DNA of 64,000 bases from Pseudomonadota bacterium (GTDB lineage: Bacteria > Desulfobacterota > Desulfobulbia > Desulfobulbales > Desulfocapsaceae), in contig JAHIUA010000063.1 in the NCBI GenBank assembly GCA_018817385.1, forward strand, positions 62,001 to 126,000. Direction: 5' to 3'. The translations under genes were made by a program, and so were the position numbers. Of this stretch, positions 34,466-41,916 are shown piece by piece. The first letter of the stretch is position 1, and every line of letters starts with the position of its first letter. The notes under the pieces were generated by a model. The model worked only from the letters and a program-made list of their open reading frames with translations, was not told the origin of the DNA and ran no database searches.

Positions 34466-35087
34466 GGGAGCCCCTCCTGGTTCAATTTTAGCAGCATATT
34501 TAAAAACAATACGACCGGAACCGCAATCCGTCAAACAGGAAGCCTTCACGGCGGCAACAGCCGGGTACCCATTGCCAAGAGGCCATATGAGTTATCAGTC
34601 CAGGATCGACAAAGGAAGGCAAGCGGGATATCCAGCAGAGACATTCTCCCGATTTTTCTCTATCAACTCAAGCCAGTTGGAGCATCTAAGCTTGTTCGCT
34701 CTTAGGACACCAACACTGTGTTACGATTCTTTCATTCCACTCCCTGCTGGAAGGAGTGGGTTCAACCGCGAGCACCACCCGGACGGCTGAGGCTGGAGAG
34801 GGAGAGAAAAGGTTTACAGCAGAAGAAAGAGGCAGCAGGGAGTTTGAGAGACGGGTAAAAGAAACCGTGATAGCGCGGGAAAAAGTCTATGTATCCTTGT
34901 ATTCAGATCCTGCTTTCTTCATATCACAATCGTTTGCCCCAAAAGAAATGGCTTAGCGTGAGCTCCCCAGCCAATCAGGAAAAAATCAAGGACAGTTTGG
35001 ACAACACCGTTTCCACCGTGGGAGAAAAATACGTACAAGCTCTCTCAGCAAACAAAAGGCCTCAGGTCCGTCAAACCCGTTATCAAA
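34466..35087. other. Intergenic region, 620 bp, no supported gene
   Basis: The region lies between the YjfB-like gene and the small secreted protein gene, both on the minus strand. Two short plus-strand ORFs (34756-34956 and from 34958) look weakly protein-like, being rich in charged residues, but have poor start contexts and no recognised family. They could be remnants of an old gene. Confidence 0.4.
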
Positions 35088-35432
35088 TCATAATATTTTC
35101 GGGAGGGCGATTATCACCGGGTTCCCATTGGGATTGGGGATGACATAAAAAGAGTTCCCGCCGCAGCTGACAATCGTTCCACCACTCCTGTCATAGACCC
35201 CACCTGCCTCAACAGTCAGCACATTCTTATCCAACAAGGTTCCGCTTTGCAGATCGAGAGTGCCGCCATCTGCCACCAATATATCAAGGCAGTTGACATC
35301 AAGAACTCCGCCATTGATCGTCAGGGTCGATGTATCACCGATGATCAGACCCTGGGCAACAACGCTGCTTTGGCCAAACAACAAAACAATGCAGAACAGG
35401 GCTGCATTCAACAATAAAAGTCGTTTTCTCAT
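35088..35432 (-). CDS. Small secreted protein with beta-repeat (filamentous-type) sequence
   Basis: This 114-residue protein has a signal peptide (MRKRLLLLNAALFCIVLLFG, cleavage after VVAQ or VVA). A regular pattern follows, TLTINGGVLDVNCLDIL, GGTLDLQSGTLLD, LTVEAGGVYDRSGG, which looks like right-handed beta-helix or lipid-free surface repeats. It probably forms a small extracellular beta-solenoid. The ATG at 35432 has GAAGGAA close upstream. It follows the S74-domain gene by 59 bp and probably shares its transcript. Specific function unknown. Confidence 0.65.
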   Translation of the reverse strand: MRKRLLLLNAALFCIVLLFGQSSVVAQGLIIGDTSTLTINGGVLDVNCLDILVADGGTLDLQSGTLLDKNVLTVEAGGVYDRSGGTIVSCGGNSFYVIPNPNGNPVIIALPKIL

Positions 35433-35491
35433 GGTTCCTTCCACTCCTCTCATGAAAAATTCATCACAGGGTCACCGCCTCGGCTGTATCC

Positions 35492-36934
35492 CTACTGAGC
35501 GATGGAACCAGGATGATTGACAGCATTGACTTCTATCTTTTCCTGGAGTTGGCCAATGGTTTTTTTGAGTTCCTCTATGGCATTCTGCTGTTCCTGGACC
35601 ACCTTGGTCAAGACAGCGACCACATCCATGGTACTGATGCTTTTTCGACTGTTGGTTGCCACCAGATCAGGGACCTCCTCGGCGATGAAACCGACTGAAT
35701 TCTCCTCCGGTGCTGTCTTGTATTGGAACTTGACCGGACGCAGCATGGCAAATGTCATCATGGCCTCATCTGTGCCAAGGGATTCAATATTATTTTTGAT
35801 CTCCTTACTGCTGCCAAGTTCCAGATTGCCGCTGATAAAGGCACTGCCTTCGACATGGAGTTTCTGGGTGGGAGAAGCAGTGCCAATACCCACATTCCCA
35901 TCTCCCTGCAGGTAGAGGGTATTGGAAGGTGCACCTGGCTTTATTCTAAAGGGAAGGAGGGAACCGTTCGTTACGTCCCGGATAAAAAAATTGCTTTCAT
36001 TGCCGGCAACATCCCATTTTTGCGAAGGCCAGCCACTGGTGCCATCCTGATCAAGACGAACCGTTGGGGTGTCCCCATCAGCTATGTGCAGTTCTACCAG
36101 GGGGGTAGAGGTGCCAAGACCAATCCTGCCGTAATCCTCTACATACAAAGAGTTGGCAGGGGCATTCGCTTCAATTCGAAAAGGAACTCTGCCGGCAGTA
36201 CTGTCTTCAACAGCAAAGTAGGATGCCCCACCGTTACTAGTGTCATTGATAACAATCCGCCAGTCATTGCTGGGAAAAGAGGAAGTGGAGGAGGTATCGT
36301 CAAAATGGACTCGCAGGTTGTTTTCTTTGAGCCTCAAGGTGTCGAAGCCAAAACTTTCCCCGTTGACACAGTCAAAACCTACACAGGCGCTGCCGTCAAT
36401 GATGACATCATCGAGATGAACAACATCAGCTGCGGCGGGTGCGACGAGAAAATCCATGACACTGTTCACGGCATAACGGCCGACACTAAAGAGAGTATCC
36501 AGGAGACCTGTTTCCTCACCTGTGGGCGGAACAACTGACCCATTCTCAATGAGGATGCTGCCCGATTCAACCATGGCTCGTTTTTTAACCTTTTTGCCCT
36601 GAGTAGTATCGCGTTTTTCTTTTTTCGCTTCCTTGCCGAGCCGGACCTCATACGAATAGAAGCCGTCCATGGCTCCTGCCGGAACATTCCAGGCAATGGG
36701 GCTGCCATCACTCTGCTGCTCAAATACGACCTCTCCCGCAGGGTCGGTAATACGCAGCCCCATATAGGTGATCTGCGCTGCTCCAGCGGCATAGATTCCG
36801 CTTGGACTGATATCTATCTCCACATTCTGCTGACTGGCCCAGACGGGGAAAGACAACAGCAGGGTTAAGGGAAGAAAAATGGAAAGGAAATGAAAAAGTT
36901 TCTTACACTGTTGCTGGCGCCCCTTATCCTTCAT
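35492..36934 (-). CDS. Secreted protein with C-terminal S74 intramolecular chaperone domain
   Basis: This 480-residue protein has a signal peptide (LFHFLSIFLPLTLLLSFPVWA) and an N-terminal beta-rich domain. The middle has repeats of the form RIGLGTSTPLVELHI and VGIGTASPTQKLHV. The C-terminal S74-like domain contains SSKEIKNNIESLG, LRPVKFQYK and GFIAEEVPDLV followed by a coiled coil (VVQEQQNAIEELKKTI). S74 domains are self-cleaving trimerisation chaperones best known from phage tail spikes, but they also occur in secreted bacterial fibres. Here the signal peptide and absence of phage genes favour a bacterial surface protein. RBS AAGGAGAG precedes the ATG. Confidence 0.8.
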   Translation of the reverse strand: MKDKGRQQQCKKLFHFLSIFLPLTLLLSFPVWASQQNVEIDISPSGIYAAGAAQITYMGLRITDPAGEVVFEQQSDGSPIAWNVPAGAMDGFYSYEVRLGKEAKKEKRDTTQGKKVKKRAMVESGSILIENGSVVPPTGEETGLLDTLFSVGRYAVNSVMDFLVAPAAADVVHLDDVIIDGSACVGFDCVNGESFGFDTLRLKENNLRVHFDDTSSTSSFPSNDWRIVINDTSNGGASYFAVEDSTAGRVPFRIEANAPANSLYVEDYGRIGLGTSTPLVELHIADGDTPTVRLDQDGTSGWPSQKWDVAGNESNFFIRDVTNGSLLPFRIKPGAPSNTLYLQGDGNVGIGTASPTQKLHVEGSAFISGNLELGSSKEIKNNIESLGTDEAMMTFAMLRPVKFQYKTAPEENSVGFIAEEVPDLVATNSRKSISTMDVVAVLTKVVQEQQNAIEELKKTIGQLQEKIEVNAVNHPGSIAQ

Positions 36935-37094
36935 AGTAGCTCTCTCCTTAAGAAAAACACGATTATTTACAGAAATAGAGTGTGCAGATTATCCATCAGG
37001 GATCAGATGATCAGTAATATCATTTCATTTAATATATCAAGCATACTCTTCTCAAGGAGAAAACGTCCAGTAAAACCCCAAAAAAATGAAACAA

Positions 37095-37124
37095 TTGTGA
37101 TAAAGCAGATTCATTTGCTATACT
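37095..37124 (+). promoter_or_regulatory. Candidate sigma-70 promoter for the large repeat protein
   Basis: TTGTGA (37095-37100) and TATACT (37119-37124) are separated by 18 bp, and lie about 80 bp before the ATG at 37205 of the large secreted protein. The boxes match the sigma-70 consensus in 4 and 5 of 6 positions by eye. No other promoter-like pair was as good in this region. Confidence 0.45.
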
Positions 37125-37204
37125 GAAGATGTTTACAATTGTCCCTAGCACATTCTATTTGTTTTCGCCTAATTATAGCAACAGGAAAAAGGAGTAACTG
37201 GTCC

Positions 37205-40200
37205 ATGTTATCTCAGAGAATAAGTCCAATCAGCGGACGGTCTGTTCAATTTTTTCTATTTGTCCTGTTGGGCTGTATGCCTACCTTGGCCTACAGTCAG
37301 CCCACCTTCAGCCTGAACTTCTCTCCCTCCATCATCGGCCCCGGAAGTATTGCTACGCTTCGCTATGGTATTACCAATTCTGAACCCACGCCAGCAACAG
37401 CTCTGGCGTTTACCAATATCCTGCCTGCCGGTGTAACTCTGGCCACACCAGCTCAGGCTGTCTCTGACTGTGGAGATGGCACCCTGACTGCTCCTGATGG
37501 GGAGACTACCATCACCCTCGACGGCGGCATACTCGGCGCAAACAGTTCCTGCACTATTGTAGTTGATGTTACCGCCAGCACTCCAGGTGTCCACACAAAC
37601 GTCACAGATGATCTCACCTCCAGTCTAGGCAACAGCGGTGCAGCATCCGGAAATTTGACGGTTGCCACTGACCGTCCGGGCTTTAGCAAGAGTTTTTCAC
37701 CAGCCGTTCTTTCCCTGGGCGGCAGATCAACCCTGACCTTTACCATCGACAACAGCGCCAGCCCAAACCTGGCCTACGATATACGCTTCAGCGATAATCT
37801 GCCCACAGGGATAGTAATCGCTGATCCCGCCAACGCTTCAACCGATTGTGCCGGCCCCCCTGTGCCCCCTTTTAATTTAGCAAGTCTTGGTGGCACAATA
37901 ACGGCAATTCCGGGAACCAGTATGGTTTCCTACGCTCCCGTTCTCTATTCTAACTCTTCTGCTGTCGAAGAAGGATCCAGCTGTACAGTACAAGTCGATG
38001 TGACTGCTCATTCCACAGGCTCACTTGACAATACCACTGGAGAATTGACTTCGTCGGTGAGCAACATGACACTCAGCAGTGGCAAAGCCGGAGCGGTATT
38101 GGATGTTACAGCCGACACTCTTCACCTCGACAAATCCTTTATCAACGACCCGGCCACCCCCGGCAGCACAGTAGATCTCCAGTTCAGCCTCAGCAATTTT
38201 GACCGCACGTTAACGGCCACCGACATCTCTTTTGGCGACGACTTGGACGGTACCCTGGCCGGTCTTGTCGCTTTACCGGCGAGCCTGCCGCAAAACGATG
38301 TGTGTGGTGCAGGCTCGTTACTTGCATTGTCACTGCAACAACCAGAAGTCCCCATGCTCACCCTCACTGGCGGCACGCTTGGCCCTGGTGGAACCTGTAC
38401 GTTCAGTGTCCCTCTCATTATCCCCGCAGACGCCGCGACAGGCAGCTATATAAATACCACCGGTCCTGTCTCAGCCGATATGGGTGGGCAGGCAGAAGAA
38501 TTTGCAGGTGCCAGCGACACCCTTTTCATCAACGAGGCACCAACTCTCACCAAGACTTTTTTGACAGATCCTGTGGGGGCTGGTGGTACAACCACTGTTG
38601 AATTTACTGTAACCAATGCAAGCCCCCTATCAGAGGCAACAGATATTGCCTTCATTGATGAGCTCACCACCTTCCTGCCCTTTCCCGTTACGGTTACCCT
38701 CCCCCCGACCCCTGACCCACCCTGCGGTCCTGAATCCTCCCTTTTGCTGGTCAGCCTGGGTGACAGCCGGCAGGGCCTCTCTCTGAGCGGGGGGAGTCTT
38801 TCCCCTGCTGGGACAGCCGGCGATTCATGTACGTTTTCGGTCGACATAACAATCCCATCCAGCATGCCATCAGGAACCTATCTGAACATCACTGATACGA
38901 TAACGGCTACAGTGAATGAGGCGATGCAGACCGGCCAACCGGCATCTGATACCCTGACCATCATTGGTGCGCCAACCCTGATCAAATCCTTTACCGACGA
39001 CCCAGTCCTCCCTGGCAATACGGTCACCCTGGAATTCACCCTCTTCCACGAGGAATCGGCAGCGAACGAGACAACCGAGATCGCCTTCAGCGATGACCTG
39101 ACTGCTGTGCTCACCGGTCTCACGGCCGTGGGATTACCCCAAAATGATATTTGCGGCAGCGGCTCCCAGCTCAGCGGCAGCAGCGAGCTGAGCTTTACTG
39201 GAGGCACTCTGACTCCTGGTGAATCCTGCACCTTCAGTGTAACCCTGCAGATACCGGCAGAAAACGCTTTCGGTTCCTATACAAATACAACAAGCAGTGT
39301 CTCGGCAATGGTCAATGGCGTCGCTGTTACCGGCAACCCAGCCGAGGATGAACTGCTGATCAGCCCCCTGATGTTTTCCAAGACCTTTACCGATGATCCC
39401 GTCATTCCCGGTGACACGGTGACCCTTGAATTTACCCTGGACAATATCAGCCCGACAGCGAATATGACAGATATCGTATTCACGGACAATCTCACTGCTG
39501 TTCTCTCAGGCTTGGTAGCGACTGACCTTCCCAAAGCCGATATATGTGGAGCCGGATCTCAACTTGTCAGCACTGGTTCTCTCTTGATAGTGAGCGGCGG
39601 CAATCTCACCTCCGGGACGTCCTGTACCTTCAGCACCACCCTGCAGGTGCCGGCCGATGCGGCATCCGACACCTATCTCAGCATAACAAGCGAGATTCAG
39701 GCAACCGTTGCCGGCAGTCTCTTTACAGGCCCCTCGGCAAGAGATGATCTGACAGTTGAGGCAAACCTCCTCCAGCTGACAAAGTCATTCACCAATGCCC
39801 CCGCACCTCCGGGGGGAACAGTTACCCTTGAATTCACCCTCAGCAACCAGCACAGCACCGAATCGGCAACAAGCATTGCCTTCAGCGATGATCTGGAGGC
39901 AATGCTTTCAGGCCTGGTCGCCACGGGGCTGCCAGTAGCAGCCTGTGGAGGCACCTTGAACGGTACCGGTCTGTTAAGCTTTACAGACGGCACCCTGGCC
40001 CCTGGTGCATCCTGTACCTTCAGTGTTGATCTTCAGATACCTGTCAATCTGCCTTCCGGAACCCTGGCTACGAACACCAGCAGCCAGATCACAGGGACCA
40101 TAAATGGCCTTGCAGTAACAGGTGCTCCGGCAAGCGCTGACCTGGAGATTGGCTTTCTCACCTTCAACAAGTCCTTCAGCGGCAAGACCAGGGCTGGTGA

Positions 40201-41005
40201 AACAACACGCTTGACTTTTACCCTCCAGAATAACAACCCGATCAGCACGGCCAGCAACCTGCAGTTCGTAGACAATCTTGATAACATGCTGCCAGGACTC
40301 GTCGCCACCGGCCTTCCTGTCAGCAATGCCTGCGGGGCCGGGTCATTGCTGACAGGAACAGGGATCATCAGCATGTCCGGAGCCCAGTTATTGGCCGGCG
40401 AATCGTGCACGTTCAGTGTCAACCTCCTGTTACCAGTGAACGCTCCCCATGGTTTTTTCCCGAACACCACCAGCCCTCTCACCATCCAGGGTGAGAGTGT
40501 TGCCTCCCCTGCCACTGCCATTCTGGAGATTGATAACGACAAGGACGATGACGGTATCATGGACCAGTTCGACAACTGCCCGGATAACGCCAATACTGAC
40601 CAGGCGAACAACGACGGGGACAGCCTGGGTGACATCTGTGATCCAGACGATGACAATGACACCATTGCCGACACTGCAGATAATTGCCCCTTCACCGCGA
40701 ATACAGGTCAGGCTGATTTCGATAACGACACGATTGGAGACCGCTGCGACCCTGATGACGACAACGACGGCATCCGCGATACCTGGGAAAAGAGCAATGG
40801 CCTCAACCCCTTTGATGCCTCCGATGCGAACTGGGATAATGACGATGACGGTTTTACGAACCTGCAAGAGTATCGGTTCGGCTCAGATCCCAACGTTTTT
40901 GATGCCGATACAAATGAGAATGGGGTACCGGACAGGATAGATGGCATCAGAGGAACAATGCTTCAGATATGGCACTTACTCCATGAGGCGAGGACTGTCC
41001 GCTGA
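37205..41005 (+). CDS. Large secreted protein with DUF11-type repeats and thrombospondin type 3 repeats
   Basis: The 1266-residue product has a signal peptide (FFLFVLLGCMPTLAYS). About nine repeats of roughly 120 residues follow, each with the pattern FxKSFxxDPxxPGxTVTLEFTLxN, then FxDDLxxxLxGLVATGLP, CGxGS, and GxTLTPGxSCTFSVxLQIP. They resemble DUF11/CARDB-type extracellular beta-sandwich repeats. Near the C-terminus are thrombospondin type 3-like calcium loops (DDDNDTIADTADNCP, DDDNDGIRD). It has no visible membrane anchor or sorting motif at its end. The ATG at 37205 with AAAGGAG upstream is chosen; an in-frame codon at 37139 exists. It is probably a cell-surface or matrix protein. Confidence 0.85.
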   Translation: MLSQRISPISGRSVQFFLFVLLGCMPTLAYSQPTFSLNFSPSIIGPGSIATLRYGITNSEPTPATALAFTNILPAGVTLATPAQAVSDCGDGTLTAPDGETTITLDGGILGANSSCTIVVDVTASTPGVHTNVTDDLTSSLGNSGAASGNLTVATDRPGFSKSFSPAVLSLGGRSTLTFTIDNSASPNLAYDIRFSDNLPTGIVIADPANASTDCAGPPVPPFNLASLGGTITAIPGTSMVSYAPVLYSNSSAVEEGSSCTVQVDVTAHSTGSLDNTTGELTSSVSNMTLSSGKAGAVLDVTADTLHLDKSFINDPATPGSTVDLQFSLSNFDRTLTATDISFGDDLDGTLAGLVALPASLPQNDVCGAGSLLALSLQQPEVPMLTLTGGTLGPGGTCTFSVPLIIPADAATGSYINTTGPVSADMGGQAEEFAGASDTLFINEAPTLTKTFLTDPVGAGGTTTVEFTVTNASPLSEATDIAFIDELTTFLPFPVTVTLPPTPDPPCGPESSLLLVSLGDSRQGLSLSGGSLSPAGTAGDSCTFSVDITIPSSMPSGTYLNITDTITATVNEAMQTGQPASDTLTIIGAPTLIKSFTDDPVLPGNTVTLEFTLFHEESAANETTEIAFSDDLTAVLTGLTAVGLPQNDICGSGSQLSGSSELSFTGGTLTPGESCTFSVTLQIPAENAFGSYTNTTSSVSAMVNGVAVTGNPAEDELLISPLMFSKTFTDDPVIPGDTVTLEFTLDNISPTANMTDIVFTDNLTAVLSGLVATDLPKADICGAGSQLVSTGSLLIVSGGNLTSGTSCTFSTTLQVPADAASDTYLSITSEIQATVAGSLFTGPSARDDLTVEANLLQLTKSFTNAPAPPGGTVTLEFTLSNQHSTESATSIAFSDDLEAMLSGLVATGLPVAACGGTLNGTGLLSFTDGTLAPGASCTFSVDLQIPVNLPSGTLATNTSSQITGTINGLAVTGAPASADLEIGFLTFNKSFSGKTRAGETTRLTFTLQNNNPISTASNLQFVDNLDNMLPGLVATGLPVSNACGAGSLLTGTGIISMSGAQLLAGESCTFSVNLLLPVNAPHGFFPNTTSPLTIQGESVASPATAILEIDNDKDDDGIMDQFDNCPDNANTDQANNDGDSLGDICDPDDDNDTIADTADNCPFTANTGQADFDNDTIGDRCDPDDDNDGIRDTWEKSNGLNPFDASDANWDNDDDGFTNLQEYRFGSDPNVFDADTNENGVPDRIDGIRGTMLQIWHLLHEARTVR

Positions 41006-41058
41006 CTCTCTGCTGACAGGAAGCAGGAGATGTAATCGCTTTCAATTTTTCAAGGAGA

Positions 41059-41089
41059 GGGGGGATACAAATGGTAAAAGTATCCCCCC
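41059..41089. repeat. Perfect 10-bp inverted repeat (hairpin) downstream of the large repeat protein gene
   Basis: GGGGGGATAC (41059-41068) and GTATCCCCCC (41080-41089) form a perfect stem with an 11-nt loop, 54 bp after the stop codon of the large secreted protein. There is no T-run, so it is not a typical rho-independent terminator, but the strong GC stem could protect the mRNA 3' end. It touches the first copy of the duplicated REP-bearing segment. Confidence 0.7.
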
Positions 41090-41297
41090 CAAACGACGAG
41101 TGATCAGCCAACCATGGAGGAGTCGGCTTCAGCCGCGAACCTACCCCGCACGCCTCCTATAAGAAAACGGGACACGCCACCACCTTTCGCGGCTGAAGCC
41201 GGCTCCTACAAAAAAGGCTTACCTGCTCTTCCCCGCTTCCCGCATACCAATAAGCCTATCTGTCCCCACCCCCCCAGTTGCCATGCCAACAAAACAG
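41086..41297. repeat. Duplicated REP-bearing segment, copy 1
   Basis: This about 210-bp segment recurs at 41376-41587 with the same internal spacing (offset 290). It contains inverted arms GGAGTCGGCTTCAGCCGCGAA (one base over: 41119-41139) and its complement-like partner at 41186-41206. Each arm holds the self-complementary core GGCTTCAGCC and a GGAG(T/C)CGGCTT head. The head matches the GTAGGAGC-type REP elements known from many Proteobacteria and mobilised by REP-associated tyrosine transposases; no such transposase is in the window. Confidence 0.75.
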
Positions 41298-41375
41298 AGT
41301 TCGTCTCCCAGACAACTGCCTGCCACCTTTCCAGAAACAGCAACCGCCCACCGATTTACAGCAGGAAAAGTACAG

Positions 41376-41587
41376 CCCCCAAACGACGAGTGACCACCCA
41401 ACCATGTAGGAGTCGGCTTTAGCCGCGAACCAACCCCGTACGCCTCATACAGGAAAGCGGGACACGTCACCACCTTCCGCGGCTGAAGCCGGCTCCTACA
41501 AAAAAAAGGCCTACCTGCTTTTCCCCGCTTCCCGCACACCGATAAGCCTATCTGTCCCCCCCCCCAGTTGCCATGCCAGCAAAGCAA
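41376..41587. repeat. Duplicated REP-bearing segment, copy 2
   Basis: The second copy of the segment at 41086-41297, with no length changes seen. Its REP arms are at about 41407-41429 (TAGGAGTCGGCTTTAGCCGC) and 41476-41500 (CGCGGCTGAAGCCGGCTCC). It runs directly into the IS3-family remnant at 41584. The CCCCC-containing ends of both copies vary slightly. Confidence 0.75.
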
Positions 41588-41909
41588 CGCTCAAGCGGGT
41601 AAAGCGAGAAAATGAACAGCTAAGGATAGAGAACGAGAAAGACTGATCCCCAAGGTGAAAGAAATCCATAAAAAAGCGAGAACACGACTTCAAGCCAAGG
41701 CAGGTATCATTGATTATATTGAGATGTTTTACAACAGCAACCGACACCACTCCTATTGGGGAGACATGACTCCTGTGGAATGTGCAGGTGAGTGGCTTTT
41801 GTTTAACGTCGCTTACTTACATGTCCACTTTTACTTGACTACGTCATACCTGAACCTGGAGAGCCAGGGGGCAATCCGAAACAACAACCCTCCTGCAGCA
41901 AGTCAGTAG
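41584..41909 (+). pseudogene. IS3-family transposase remnant (orfA end and orfB end, middle deleted)
   Basis: Two broken pieces remain. At 41584-41646 the reading ATLKRVKRENEQLRIENEKD ends in a stop and matches the leucine-zipper end of an IS3-family OrfA. From about 41655 another frame reads LQAKAGIIDYIEMFYNSNRHH then SYWGDMTPVEC, matching the C-terminal end of OrfB just before its stop in intact elements. The catalytic DDE core is missing, so several hundred bases were deleted. The frame continues to 41909 without family resemblance. Terminal inverted repeats were not found. Confidence 0.75.
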
Positions 41910-41916
41910 CTTACGA

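Noticed and set aside
34756-35143. Two short plus-strand ORFs rich in charged residues (one starting at GTG 34958)
   Set aside because: Start contexts are poor, the second runs antisense into the beta-repeat protein gene and no family is recognised. They could be relics but cannot be supported.
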